64,000 nucleotides of DNA from Homalodisca vitripennis (taxonomy: Eukaryota; Arthropoda; Insecta; Hemiptera; Cicadellidae): the NCBI RefSeq assembly GCF_021130785.1, contig NC_060214.1:43941001-44005000 (forward strand). The letters run 5' to 3'. The stretch's first letter is position 1. Every line of letters begins with the position of its first letter. The position numbers were made by a program, and so were the translations under genes. The notes beneath the pieces were generated by a model. That model searched no databases, was not told where the DNA came from, and saw only the letters and a program-made list of their open reading frames with translations. Below, in pieces: positions 1-13,134 of the stretch.

Positions 1-119
1 ATCCTCATAACTGCAGACCTATTTGAATAAGTAAATTCTTATGAAAGTTTGCTTAGTAACGCAGTGGTAGATCTTTTATCCTGTAGTTCTATCTTATCTA
101 AAACATAGTTTTGGTTTAT

Positions 120-990
120 GAAAAATAAGTTCACTTCTAATGCCATTGCAGAGCTTCTCAAAATTAACCATGCAGCTCTGTACAGGCGCAGATATGAAGC
201 TGGGATTTTTTGTAAATGCTTAGATAATGTCAGTCATGAAGTTCTTTTGTTATAAATAAGTGGACAATACTGGATTAGACGTTTCGCACAATAGTGGTTC
301 TGATCATATCCCACATATCGTTTTATATTGTTTGCAGGTATCTAATGAAGCAGGTGACACAAAGGCAGATTTCCTTCCAATATCAGAAGGCGTACCACAA
401 GGTTCTATTCTGGGCTCCTTGTTCATTGTATATATAAATGATCTTAATGTGCCTTTGTCTCTATCTGAAATTCAATATGCGGATACCATGTTAGACGTTG
501 TTGTGGATTCTCTTATATACCTTAATAATTTTCCAACGTCCAGTTAATGAAATATTTTTATGATTTACATACAACAGTCTCGATTTGAATATTGAGAAGA
601 CTGATGTTGTCCATTTCCTCAAAAATTTCCCATATATGAAATTATTGCTGTAACTGATGATGTAGCTGTTCTTGAAAAAAATCGTATTTTCCTTGGCCCA
701 AATATAGAATTTTACCCTAGTTGTTTCAGTCACATTGACATCATTTGTACTATACTTAGTAAATGTCTGTGTTATTTTGACATATTTCAGAATTTTTATA
801 TACTGACTACCTAAAGTTGGTTTATTATGTTGTTTTTTATATGACACCTATATGGCCACTTTGGTACAGTAGCTGGATTGAATGTGTCTCTCATAGTAAC
901 TAGTAAAGAATAAGAGTGGATACGACAAAATCAGCTATTAGTATTTCCTAAAGGACTTCGGTCAACAAAACAAAACCTATTAAATGCATG
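120..990 (+). pseudogene. Decayed LINE reverse transcriptase (CR1/Jockey-like)
   Basis: Scattered frames carry reverse-transcriptase landmarks in the right order. Around 195-250 a stretch reads AGIFCKCLDNVSHEVLL, matching the catalytic motif A region of CR1/Jockey-type LINEs (usual core LSKAFD, here lost). At 385-450 follows GVPQGSILGSLFIVYINDL, the conserved motif B region, and then IQYADTM at the position of the YADD catalytic loop. Further on, LNIEKTDVVHF and SHIDIICTILSK fit the thumb region. The frame is broken by stops and shifts and the catalytic aspartates are mostly gone, so this is a dead copy. The 5' half and the endonuclease are not visible. The clade is inferred from motif style only. 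Confidence 0.7.
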
Positions 991-3068
991 TTAATCAAGA
1001 CACGCAGTGTAATAATCTACCTTGTTAGTTACAGACTGTACCAGTAAATATTCTTTTAAAACTAAATTGAAGAACATTTTATTTAAAAATGCTTCTACTC
1101 ACCGAATACTTTTTTGAGCACCAATCAATGGGAATAGTAATTTTGTTTTACCTAAATGAAACTGGTTAGAATTATAACGTCAAATCATTGTATACTATAA
1201 AAAAATAGAAAATGGTGCGTCTCAATTCAAGGTAACGGTTGTGTATGAGAATAAAGAAGTTCTATTTGACTAGATGCTTGTCTGACTCTAGCAAACTGTA
1301 GAAAATACAACTTTCCAAACAATAAACTGTATTATAAGCAAAGCTTGTATTGCATATAATTTTAATTAAAGCTGTTATTAATAGACAATACAATAAATAT
1401 GAAATAAAAAACCAAATATTCTCTTGTTGTTGGGTTTTTGTCTGCTAACTATCTAGTTTTCGGCACATTATTTCCCATGAAAATACAATATTCTTTTGTA
1501 TTCCATTAAAATTAAATTTTACCCTAGCCTCAATCATAATATCTTGGTTCCACTATGCGGAAAGAAGCTCCATCCTTTAGGTATGACTTAAAAGCCTTTA
1601 GGTAAATATGAACAGAGCTCCAACTATTGTTTTCATGTGTTTATCACTATATCCTATGCCTACGTAATTTTGGTTTTTCCTTTATTCCATTGAGAAATCT
1701 ATATGTGCTTTTGACACGATTTTTCACTATTCCTGTACATGTGAAATATGATCAAATTTGGAGATTCCTTCTTCTAAGTAACCTCAATAGAATAACTTGT
1801 CATTGAAGATAGCTTTACTCCTTCACTCACTAAAAACACTGCATGTAAAGAACACATGAGATTTGAAAATACTATCAAGATATGGAACTTTCCACCGAAC
1901 TTTAGAGAAATCATCGACTTATTACATTTATGAAGAGTTGTTTAGAGTAAAAAATGAACTGTTTTATTTAAATTTACTTAAACATTATCTAAATATTTAT
2001 ACATCTAATAAACACTATCTTAAAATGTGATAGAAATAAAGACCCATTAAATGTATGAGTAATAATAAAATGTAAGCTCGCTGTTTTACTCTAGTATTCA
2101 AAAGTTACTTATATATGCTGTTTAGTTATCCTGTATGGATTTTCTAAGCCTTAGACGGTTGAATGGATTCTAATAGCAATACAGTTACACTTAATAGGAC
2201 ATGTTGTATGCAATTTTAATTTCATTACCTTTATTGACCATCTGACATTTATATCATATTTTGACTTGTCAGCACATATGATACTTATTGTTTTCATATT
2301 GGTTCTGATGTTTCGATATCGTAAAACATCAAATATCGCTAGAAAATAATGAGACAAAAAACCGAATCAAATATTTAATCTAGTCAGTTTTATCTGTTGG
2401 TTATAAAGGATTTGTTATACCGAGGAAATTTTAAATTGTATTTAAGAATCAAATTACGTTCAGGTTTGTATAAACATGTATAAAACATTGCTAAGGGCTA
2501 AAATACATATCATTATCTTTGATTCAAAACATTTATTTTGTCATAAGTCAAGTTCTTGGAAAATGTTAATGGCAAAAGACTCTAGAATTGAGAATTCCAG
2601 TTATTTAAAACTTCATTTCACCACAGGGCACTATTAAAACTGAACAGAAAAGTTCAGTTTTAATAACAAGTCTGTACTTGTTTTAATACAACACAGTGTT
2701 TATAGGATGCACACATTCAATTAGTTAAAAGTTTGTGCTGCAACAGACGTTACTGTGACATCATAAAATAGATCACGATTTATTTTTACAAAACTAAACT
2801 AAACTATTTTATGCATATGATTCTAAAGTTGACCACTGAGGGGGCTGTAATGTAACCGTTCTCTGGTATTTTATACGGTCTGTATTGTACGATCTCAGCC
2901 AACAGTTTTGCCAATAAATATTTCTAGCAAATATTCCACGTAAAATTATGGATACATTTTTATCTATCAGTGTCATAAATTCAGATACGTGTTAATCGTT
3001 AATGACTTTTTCATTATGACTGTAATATCGGGCAATCGTTATTAATGTGTACAGTATTAGCATATGCT
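991..3068. other. AT-rich, no gene seen
   Basis: Stop-rich AT sequence on both strands with no recognisable protein motif. The only structure I noted is the short hairpin at 2633-2664. Confidence 0.6.
2633..2664. repeat. Short perfect hairpin
   Basis: A 13-bp perfect inverted repeat (ATTAAAACTGAAC and its complement) encloses a 6-nt loop. It has no T-run or gene next to it that would suggest a function; it may be a tiny MITE remnant or chance. Confidence 0.5.
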
Positions 3069-3070
3069 TA

Positions 3071-4002
3071 CAGTGTTGCCAGAAAGTTTAGGGACACCCC
3101 ACATAAAGTGATATACTACTTGCGTCCCTATACTAACAGCAGATTGGCTAACTCTATATATTTCCCCATTAACACAGTGAAAACGAAGTATTTTGGTGTG
3201 ACTTTCATTACTTTATGTATAAAATCTTTCAAAATATGAACTTTTTTGTGATTTTAAAATTTTGGAGGAAACACCTGTTTTTTGAAACATTACAGTTTAT
3301 AACTTCTAAAATAAATGTCCAATCATCCTAATAATTGGTACGTTATTTTAACATAAGATATGGACTAAATAAATGCTATTGTGGCAACTAGAAAAAAATA
3401 ACTCACTGTTTGGTGATTGCTCAAAGTTCCTTTATTTTTTTTTACAATCACGGAAATGGCGATGTTTGTATCTGACGGCAACAAAGCTAATGATGAAAAA
3501 GGAGTGCGTGCGCATCAATATCCCTCCCTCTGTTTTGTGAGGAACAAGCTGGTGTGCGTGGATTGCCTACCACTCTCATAGTTCGAGCGCTACAACGCAC
3601 CAAAGTTATCAGTTTTTCATTTCCGAAAAAAATAAAAATAAAGGAACTTTGAGCGATCACCATACTGTGAGTTATTTTTTTCTAGTTGCCACAATAGCAT
3701 TTATTTACTCCATATCTTATGTTAAAACAACGTACCAATTATTAAGATGATTGGACATTTATTTTAGAAGTTATAAATTTTAATGTTTCAAAAAACAGGT
3801 GTTTCCTCTAAAGTTTTAAAATCACAAAAAAGTTCATATTTTGAAAGATTTTATACATAAAGTAATGAAAGTCACACCAAAATACTTCGTTTTCACTGCG
3901 TTAATGTGGAAATATATAGAGTTAGCCAATCTGCTGTTAGTATAGGGGCACAAGTAGTATATCACTTTATGTTGGGTGTCCCTAAACTTTCTGGCAACAC
4001 TG
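3071..4002. mobile_element. Foldback Tc1/mariner-like non-autonomous element
   Basis: Two arms of about 365-370 bp (roughly 3071-3440 and 3634-4002) are near-complete inverted copies of each other, separated by a ~195-bp unique centre. The ends read CAGTGTTGCCAGAAAGTTTA inward and are flanked by TA on both sides (3069-3070 and 4003-4004), the target duplication of the Tc1/mariner superfamily. No transposase frame is present, so mobility would depend on an enzyme supplied in trans. The long arms make it a foldback-type MITE. The centre is less AT-rich than the arms. Confidence 0.85.
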
Positions 4003-4039
4003 TATGTATAAATAGTCTAATTTCATTTTAATTAATTTT

Positions 4040-4880
4040 TTACAATAAGTCCCTGGAACTCCAACTTGTATCTCCTACTTGTCGGACAAGCGTGCTGCCA
4101 CAACCCCCCAGGAGGGTTCACTTCTGACTGGTATACTATATACTCGTACTTATATTGGGTACAGTTCAAACCAATGTGTCACATACATCTGGAAAACACA
4201 ATAGGTCTCCAGGAGCTGCAAATATAACGTTAATAATAAGATAACAATGAAGGAAACAGGATTTTTCCGGACATTTGCCATCGTTCAGTGAAACAAGAAA
4301 ACAGTAACACTACGTTTCGAGATCTGCAATCTGATCTCTTCTTCAGATTTTACCTGAAGAAGAGATCAGGTTGCAGATCTCGAAACGTAGTGTTACTGTT
4401 TTCTTGTTTCACTGAACGATGGCAAATGTCCGGAAAAATCCTGTTTCTTTCACAATCCTTCCATCGTCAAAAATAACCTTCAAACAAAGAAGATAACAAT
4501 AATAGGTCTCCAGGTCGCAATTGTCAAGATAATGTTGTAAATGGGCTTGTCTGCAGGTCTAGTTGACTGCGGAAGATGACTTTGAGATTCCCCTAAAACT
4601 AAATGATTAAAATCTAAACAAGAGTAAATATGCTTCCCTTCACCTAATTACTGTAAGATGCCGATACAGAAGTCATCTCTTTATCCACATGACTGAGATA
4701 GGTATCTCTGTATCAGAGACCTCATGGGATCTCGATCCCATCATGCGTAAGTCCCTATCCCCATCCTTACCCCACCCTAAATATCCTATTACATCGGAAG
4801 AATCGAAGATCTTTTTTGGACTAAGTGTAATGAGCGGGTCTCTTCATCTTCTTAGTGATCAAAAATATTTTACACAATAG
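4040..4880. repeat. Diverged interspersed repeat, copy 1 (interrupted)
   Basis: Blocks here recur, diverged and in the same order, at 5760-6255: a CCC-AG-AGGG-TCACTTCTG-CT block near 4107-4140 and an ATCCT-TCAC/ATC..GGACTA-GTG block near 4788-4875. The insertion at 4249-4489 splits this copy. No coding capacity is recognised and the family is unknown to me. Confidence 0.5.
4249..4489. mobile_element. Head-to-head inverted Penelope-like 3' fragment
   Basis: A 241-bp insertion is flanked by an 11-bp direct repeat AAGATAACAAT (4238-4248 and 4490-4500), a clean target duplication. Inside, 94-nt arms 4253-4346 and 4354-4447 are inverted copies with one mismatch around a 7-nt loop. The right arm begins CTGAAGAAGAGATC and continues to GATCTCGAAACG, the CTGA...CGAAACG signature seen at the ends of Penelope-like retroelements. 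It runs to 4489 with no inverted partner beyond 4447. Diverged relatives lie at 9501-9590 and 17235-17290. Penelope-like assignment is inferred from this signature. Confidence 0.65.
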
Positions 4881-5427
4881 TATTGATCCCTAATTTTTTC
4901 ATCGGATCGTTTAGTATTTACCCGTTTCGTTTGGCTTTCACACATTTGTTTAAAGAAGCGCTCATACGAGTATATTTGTACATACAAATATTTATAGTAA
5001 TGTATAGTAATGTTATACCAAAAAGAGTTTTTCTTGTTATGAAGTTACTAATATCAAAATCTTTTCTATTTTAAACAGACTATTCAATTTCTTTTGTGTG
5101 TCGTTGAATGTGAGAATAGAATTGTGTAGAGATTATCGAAGTAAAGGAAAAGAAGCTGCTAGTTTTTCTATAAAATCCTCCAAACACTTAAAACATCTTC
5201 TAAATTAGAATATTTACTGTAAAATGTAAACGTGTACTTAGTCTTCTTTTTGGAAAACATACTTCACTTATAGAGGTTGTGTAATTACTTTTACTGCAAG
5301 TTATCCGAAGGTTTTGTTTACGGTTGTGTATGTAAATATATTGACACGAGATATTCTTATTCGCAATTTGCTCAGAACGGAAAGTCGGGCATACTGAACA
5401 AGGCGAAAATATTGAACTTGGAAATGG

Positions 5428-5454
5428 ATATATATATATATATATATATATATA
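5428..5454. repeat. (AT)n microsatellite
   Basis: Uninterrupted alternating A/T, 27 bases. Confidence 0.95.
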
Positions 5455-5759
5455 AATTCATATGTTGCTTTTATAGGCAATTTGTATTTGATCTGATACT
5501 GTCATAAACGGATCTAACAGTTAATCCAAAATGGTTTTTCTTTCCAGCACCACTGAGGATGTGATATAGTATCCAGGGTTGGGGAATCTATTGACATATC
5601 GATTTCACTCTGTTAGTAGAATATATCTAGTATAATAAGTAGATTCTCTACATTTTAAGAATACATGACCTAAGTCTTCCATGAGTTTCATCAGCACATG
5701 TTCTTTGAGGCCATTATATCAATTTGAAAGGAGTAAGAAACTAGACAAAGTATCATTAC

Positions 5760-6255
5760 TAACTTACCCAGCAGGGATCACTTCTGGCTAGTTTATACCT
5801 TCCAGTTGAACCCAAACTGAACAAAAACCGATCTGTCACTTAAATCTGAGAAACCTTATGGATTACCAGAAGCGGCACATCACTAACCGCAAATTTCGAG
5901 ATTCTGGGGTGCAAGAGTAATTCGATAGGTATATTCTACTGCGGTAGATGCCCGTTGGAGTTTGTGAGGTTCGTTCCTTAAGTGTCAGGAGTTCTTGCTA
6001 GCCTCAACATAAGGGTGTACAACCCCCTACCTCTTTTGACTGGAGAGGCTGGTTCAAAGCTTGCCACTCCTTCTTTCGATGGGACATGACTTAAGATTAG
6101 TGGCCTAAATTCTTCCTCATGAATCTCGACATTTGGCGGCCAATACCCACAACCTTATTCTTCCAGAATATCCTGTCACTTCGAAAGGAGCGCAAAGGTC
6201 TCTATAGGACTAGGTGCAATTTACAAGCTTCTTGTTCTAAGAGAACAAAAATCAC
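5760..6255. repeat. Diverged interspersed repeat, copy 2
   Basis: Second, uninterrupted copy of the repeat at 4040-4880. It is somewhat GC-richer than its surroundings and contains no open frame of note. Confidence 0.45.
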
Positions 6256-8249
6256 TACTAACTCGATGAAATGTTTTATACGAGTAAACTGAAAATATTA
6301 TATATTATACTTTTCACAATTCTATAGTTGTATCCTCATTAAATTTACCCCATTCTTATGAAACCATTAAGGAATATTTCCATCCAATACAATGTATTAT
6401 AATGTGTTATTGATGAGGAGCGCTGCCCCATTGCCTGACCTATCTACCCCTAATATAACGTAATGTTGCTTAAAATAATAGTTTTTTTTATATGTTTTTT
6501 GTTGAGTGTTGCTTTTATGGATCGATTCTGGTTTATGCTAATGCCGCTATGTTTAAAATGCGAGTTATCGTTATAAATTTAATTTTTCATGTCGATAAAA
6601 ATAATGTATATATCCAGATTAGAGGTATAAAACAACTTAAATTCTTTTAATTATTTATCAATAATGCCTCCTTCATCTCTTTTATAGCAATAATAGCAGA
6701 CAAAACAATGCTCGCTATGGGTTTAACTCAATAACAATATTTACTTGTTTCATCACTCTCCAAAGAATAAAAATAATTAAAATATATTATAAAAAATGAT
6801 CATAAGCTGATTTAGGCTTCTGAGATTTCAGACCGACATTTTTAGTATCTACACGTGTCTTCTAAAAGAATTACCTATTCTGGAATGTTTTATAATAATA
6901 AGCGAATTTAGGGTCAAAGTTTTTACGAAAATGGGAACTTCTATGTGTAATAGTTCTTCTTTCATTCACTTTGCCAGGTTTACTTTGGTCACTTGTGAAT
7001 GGATGGTAAAACAGATATAATATTGATATTTCTTTAGTTTATTTTCTCATTTTTATTTGGAAGTATAGTATATATTTGGAAATATATGAATTATTGTCCA
7101 GAAATAGCATTGTCTAGGCTTCGCTTATGATACATTTCTGTAGGCGATTGCCTCCTTGACTTATAATTGAGCATTACGTCAGTTAAAAGTCTCCAAATCC
7201 AGCTGGAGTTTGTTAGTGGATAATAATTACAGCCAATCAGCTGATAGTTAGTGTATTGAGAATAAGTGCCTAAACATCACATTTATGGATTATAAATCAT
7301 ATCTTTTAAACTAAAGAAAAGTATTCTAATTGGACTAACTTTAAAACTTTGAAGGCCCATAGAGTATACCTTTATCGTAAGTTAAACTCCAAAATTTAGA
7401 CTTTAAGGCTTTCGAGTGGTACCAAATAAGTATATAAAATAATCATTGCACAAACATAAAAACCACTTTATAACAATCTAGATACTTATTTATTGTGTTA
7501 TATTCTTAATATATTATATTTTATATCCTAAAAATTTAATTAATATTAATGAATAATAATATTTCATGTAAATATAAAATTGTGCAAGTAATAATTCGAT
7601 TATTAAGGTTATTCTTTATTAAAAACGTGTATATAAGTTGCGATGAATGCAAAATATTTCATAATATGATAAATTATCATTATGATAATGCAAAATTACT
7701 ATTTTCATATGGCCACAATGTGATTATTTATATTGTTTTAGTGCGATACTAAATTTAAAATATTTTCTATAAGGTACAGCTAATTCCTGTTTTTGATTCT
7801 GGAATTGTATTTGATTATTATTAAATGAGGACGAGAGCTCGTTCCGCAGAATGACTGTGACAATAACACTGGGTTTTCAGTCCAGTTTGTACAGTCAGGA
7901 ACAATACTCGCTATAAATCCCAGGAGATCCACGCTCCAGCGAGCACTTGTTAGACGTTTAATTCCGCTACGTCTACTTTTCTTCGTCTTCAACACAGTCT
8001 CCGTGGAATAATACAATCCAATTAGTGAATTCCTTATCAATTATGCTTGATTTCAAAGGTATTTATTAAGTTATTAAGAATACGATAATGAAGCCTAAGT
8101 CTGAAATATATTTAATAAAATATAGTTAAAGATTTTCAGGTAATTTATAACATAAAATTTTACCTGAACGCATACCAAACTGTTCTTTATTAATAATAAC
8201 CATATACATATTACAACATGCATAATCGTGTATATGGCTTTACAGGCCA
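6256..8249. other. AT-rich, no convincing gene
   Basis: Very AT-rich with dense stops. A less AT-rich patch at about 7790-8040 is open on both strands for 50-86 codons, but I recognise no motif or splice signals that settle it. Confidence 0.5.
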
Positions 8250-8905
8250 ATTATATTTATTTATTTATTTCAACGGCAATCGCCAATTTTATACGAAAGT
8301 AACAAAAAAATAACTATGGACAAGATGTACTAAAGTTTTCTTAGGAGCTAATAAGACAGAGAGTATATAGTAACATACAACAAGAAGGCATGACCAGCAA
8401 ACAACACAGGTAACAACTGTACAAGACTGGAAATTGTAAGGCTAGTAAACACTGTTTAACAATAGGACATATATATTTAAATAGAGCTTAATGAGAGCTA
8501 TTTAAATAAGAAATAACAACAATTAATTAAATACTATATAGGAAAAACAGTAAATAAACTATATAAAAAGGACTAACATCAGTAAAGTATCTAAGATAAC
8601 AGTAGGATAAACTAGAGTGGGATTGAGTTAACAGTGTATAGGGCTGCAGTTTTTTATAATAAATAAGAAATAAACTATGTATATATATATATACTAAAAA
8701 CAATATAAATATCAGGTAACAATAACAAGAATAGAGATTAGGTAAAAAGTGAATAGAGCTACTATTTAAATTGATATAACTAACAGAAAGACTATAAATA
8801 TCATAACAAATAAATATACAATAAACAATAACGAAAAGAACTTAAAAAAGAAACTGAAGAGGAGGCTCTGGCACTATAATGAGGGGAGCTGACGGCCCCA
8901 CCATT
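8250..8905 (-). mobile_element. Possible LINE 3' UTR and tail
   Basis: Read on the minus strand, the low-complexity stretch ends in GAAATAAATAAATAAATA, the usual look of a LINE 3' end with an AATAAA-type tail. A GC-richer piece near 8860-8905 could be the last coding remnant. No reverse-transcriptase motif survives, so this is suggestive only. Confidence 0.3.
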
Positions 8906-9500
8906 AGGTAGAAATTGTTATATTACGTACAAATGTGTGTATAGAATGTTTAAATAAACATTACATACTTATAGAGGTGCAAAACATTATACTATCACAA
9001 CGATTTATAACTATAGGCCTTTATATCAATTATATCTAAATAGTTTAACGTTTGAGATGATTAGATGTTCAAAATAGCATGATAGGTAAAATACGAAAAT
9101 ATTGAAGTCTTTTAAGTCTACTTAATACGCAAAGGAGAAACGCAATTATACTTTTATGGCTCTTAAGTCCAATATTCCTATCTAACACAAGTTTACACCA
9201 AGTTTTCTTATTCTAGACATAAATTTAAGCACATAAAATATAAATTCTTTGTGAAGAAAAATGTGTTGATAATTTTTTTACATACAATATTAACCGATAC
9301 AATTAATAATGACCATATGTAAAGAAAAAATAAAAGTGTACACTTACATAGGGGTTGCCTTATGATATTATGATACCAACACCAATATATATACATTTCT
9401 TCCTTGGACCAACAAAAACCAACAGATTTCAGGCCATTGGAGGAAGGTGAACTTGATTTGCTTATTTTACCTATATTGTTGTTACTTGCTAAGTTAGTTG
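8906..9500. other. AT-rich, nothing recognised
   Basis: No motif, repeat or frame stands out on either strand. Confidence 0.5.
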
Positions 9501-9590
9501 CCTGAGAAGGAGATCAGATTGCAAATCTTGACACAAGCTATTACTGACATGTTGTATCACTGAAAGATGACAAATTACCGGGAAAGTCCC
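9501..9590 (+). mobile_element. Penelope-like 3' fragment, decayed
   Basis: CCTGAGAAGGAGATCAGATT followed by GCAAATCTTGACACAAGC and a later TATCACTGAAAGATGACAAA match, with substitutions, the right arm of the insertion at 4249-4489. The GAAACG part of the signature is mutated. It has a single orientation with no inverted partner. Confidence 0.55.
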
Positions 9591-12385
9591 TTACTAAAGT
9601 TAGTTTGTAATCTACGTCTAATAAACAAGACGTTTTGTGCTAAAAAAAAAACTGGTCAACTGTATGTAAAATTCCAAGGTCATTTATGAAATCATTCTGG
9701 AGATATCCTGCTGGTAATTAAATTTCTCTCGCGCTCAGCCAACTCCCACGGAAGAACATGGTCACAAGAAGAATACATTCGTATTCACACAACACTCTAC
9801 GTTATATCTACGTTATATACTGGGAAATATTTCTAAAATATGTGTCACAAGATTTATATTACATACAAAGTTTTATATATTTGTATAAAACACAACGCAT
9901 ATATTTTTCCTAAAGCTTTAAACCCCTATCTCACCACTTAGTTTTGAATACAATGGCAGATAAGTGATTATGGATTTACGAGTATACTTGCGAAGTAAAT
10001 ATTACCGTATCTCTAGCGTTGTTATCTAGACATTAGAGTTTTAACACAATGTAATGTAGGTACGATATGGATAACTGCGCAAATTGAACTTTATTGCATT
10101 ATAATAAGAGGTTTCCTTCAAAAAGTTTTTGTTTATATTACTTTAGTAATGTATATCTTCCACTAGGTATATATTACTACTATAAAGTATTGTCATTCAC
10201 ACATTGAGTCAATTCTAACATATTTCTTTCCCAAGTTTTATCCTGACTTTTTGATTATAAATATTTAAATTAAATCGTATCGTGTCTTTGAAAGTGGATT
10301 TTAACAAAACCATTGCACAAGCAAATTTGTCTCATCTGTTCAGCAAGGATTCGTCTGACAGTAAGGCTGGGCTAACTACGGAGAAAAATAGTAACCACGC
10401 CAATAACCTCTTAAGAGTTGGGACGTACTCAAGATAAATAATTTAGTTATCGTCAACAGAATACGTAAAATAAAATTCTACATTTTTAGAACGTCTTTAT
10501 ATAGTATTTGTTTATTCACTAGGATTTTTTGAGTGAAATTTAAACAAGAAAGTAATATTATATTTTTACAAGTAAAATTTATGGTTTGAAGTATTTTTAT
10601 TAACTTTACTTAAATAATAACGCAGTAACTTTAATTCTTCAACTGTACAAAATTTTAAATACAAAAATGTACCTTTTGGTTGCGATGGTAAGAGAAAATA
10701 ATAAACCATATAGATGTGTAATTTTTATCAATTACTTCTTAGGGCTTTGTGTTCGAAAATACAATAGAAAAGTATTATAACCAAGGCACGTCTGCAATCA
10801 GACTGATGACACAATGATAATCAGTGATATACCGGTCGGGAATTCTTTATTGGTCCTTGCTACCTGGCTAGAATGCTATTGTAAATGTAATGAGATTGTT
10901 AAATATACCGTCATTCATGAGGCGAGGGAAATAAAAATTTACTAAAACAGTGTACTCTGTAGAACATATTTACATTTATATTATTGACATAAAGCTTACA
11001 AGTTTGTGTCCACTCAACACACCATGTTTATGTAACAACATTTAAATTATTTCGCAGTTTCTAATACATTTGTTTTTACATAGTGTAAGGTGATCCTCAG
11101 AGTAAAATATCTAACTCTGGCGGGCAGGCTTCAGTGGTCAACTGATCATTTTGTGTTTTTCTGATGAGCTACTTTCTCTGCACAATCTCACAAATTGAAT
11201 TAACATCATCTATAAATCATTCTGATTCACATCGGTACTAAATAACACTTTTCACACATCAACACGACTTCAGTACTCAAAGCAGAATTACAAGATCACG
11301 TGACCACAATCTATATCAGGTTGGTTAAGTTGGTAGCACTGATCGTGTAGAATAAAAAGTCCCATCTAACTCGATGCATATATAAACCACTAGCACCCGC
11401 TACCACGTCACGATGGTACTTGTAAAACCACTCTTTTATGGTTAACATGTATTATGAACTTCAAGGAATTCAGAAAATCACATAGATCGATGCAGTCTAT
11501 AACTGTGAAAAAAGAGGCGAATGGAGCGATTGAGTAGGTCTACTCATATTCTACGTGACAGACCTAACATTATCAAGCACGTGACAGCTTTTCTTTGCAG
11601 ATTTCTAAAACACCACAAGTAACATTAACATTGATTAATTATATCAAACTGAATATCTCGTTAATTTCCCCTCTTATCTTCATTAATCATAAATATTTAA
11701 ACCCAACTTACCTGAATGATAGAAGCTAGAATCAACTCACTTGGTTGGGTCTCATTCTCCAAATGGCGTGTTTTTGGTCCTTTTATTTAAATTTTCTCTT
11801 TATTTGGAACTTATAAGGAGAGATCCACCTTACAACGGGTTGCCTCCCTGAGAAATGATAAAAACTTTAAGGTAATAGAATAAAGCTTAATGCACTGAAT
11901 TGTGGAACTCGGTAAAAAGTAAAAAAAGTAGCGCAGACCGAAAAAGTGAATAGACCTCTTTCTTGGGCAAAGAGGAAATCGTGTACCGAATTTCGAGTCT
12001 CTAGGACCTTTCTATCAAGAGTTATCCCAAAGACACAATGTCACGAATTCTATATGACCCCCTCGGATCCCTATTTTTTTATATAAAAACAAGTCTTGGG
12101 AATAATTGTTAAGGATGTACTTAAATTAATATTATCTTGTTTAACTGATGAACTGTATGTTACAATCAGTATGTTAGGTGTAGTTCTAATAATTTCAGGC
12201 TTACCATCTAAAAGTATAATTATGGTACTATATCTCAATTTATAAAATGCAACATCCAAAAATGTAGTATGATTGAGTTACATTTACAGCATTTTACATT
12301 AATTTTCGTAGGCTTGCCAAAAATTCCCGCAAAATCAAATCTATTAGAAACTAATCACAAACTTAATCACTCGAAGTTGCCGTGA
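9591..12385. other. AT-rich, no gene seen
   Basis: About 2.8 kb without a long frame, repeat or RNA gene that I can support on either strand. Confidence 0.55.
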
Positions 12386-13134
12386 CACCGAGATGTAATC
12401 TTGTTACACAACAGAATCTGTCACTAACTTCGGTGTACAAACAAGGTTCAATATCAGTTAGTGTCTTGATTCATAGGAGATTCAGGCCTGATAGCTTGTA
12501 ACCCAGCCCAACTTCTAATATATGTCGTTAACAAAGATTTAAACCACTTTTCACCTTGTTAGTTCTAGCTCAATAACATGTACACAAGATATAAACTTGC
12601 TTTTGTATCCCTCACAGATGTAACCAACCTGTTGTTAAATTTACTCCAGATAATAATGATACTTCCGTAGTTAAATTATGTATGTTTTTGAAGAACGCGT
12701 TCATAAAAATTAGATTTTTTACTTGAAATAAATTACAAAATGTTCCTCATCCCCAATTGAGCACCGAGATGTAATCTTGTTACACAACAGAATCTGTCAC
12801 TAACTTCGGTGTACAAACAAGGTTCAATATCAGTTAGTGTCTTGATTCATAGGAGATTCAGGCCTGATAGCTTGTAACCCAGCCCAACTTCTAATATATG
12901 TCGTTAACAAAGATTTAAACCACTTTTCACCTTGTTAGTTCTAGCTCAATAACATGTACACAAGATATAAACTTGCTTTTGTATCCCTCACAGATGTAAC
13001 CAACCTGTTGTTAAATTTACTCCAGATAATAATGATACTTCCGTAGTTAAATTATGTATGTTTTTGAAGAACGCGTTCATAAAAATTAGATTTTTTACTT
13101 CAAATAAATTACAAAATGTTCCTCATCCCCAATT
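12386..13134. repeat. 376-bp tandem duplication, two copies
   Basis: The unit starting CACCGAGATGTAATCTTG at 12386 begins again at 12762 and runs to about 13134. By eye the two copies differ at about one position (TTGAAAT versus TTCAAAT), so the duplication is recent. An assembly artefact is an alternative. It has no coding capacity. Confidence 0.9.

Noticed and set aside
2151..2357. 68-codon minus-strand frame
   Set aside because: Chance-length frame in AT-rich DNA with no supporting signal.
7780..8040. 86-codon open frame on the minus strand, with a shorter open frame on the plus strand in the same patch
   Set aside because: Less AT-rich than its surroundings but no recognisable motif, no convincing splice sites and ambiguity between strands.
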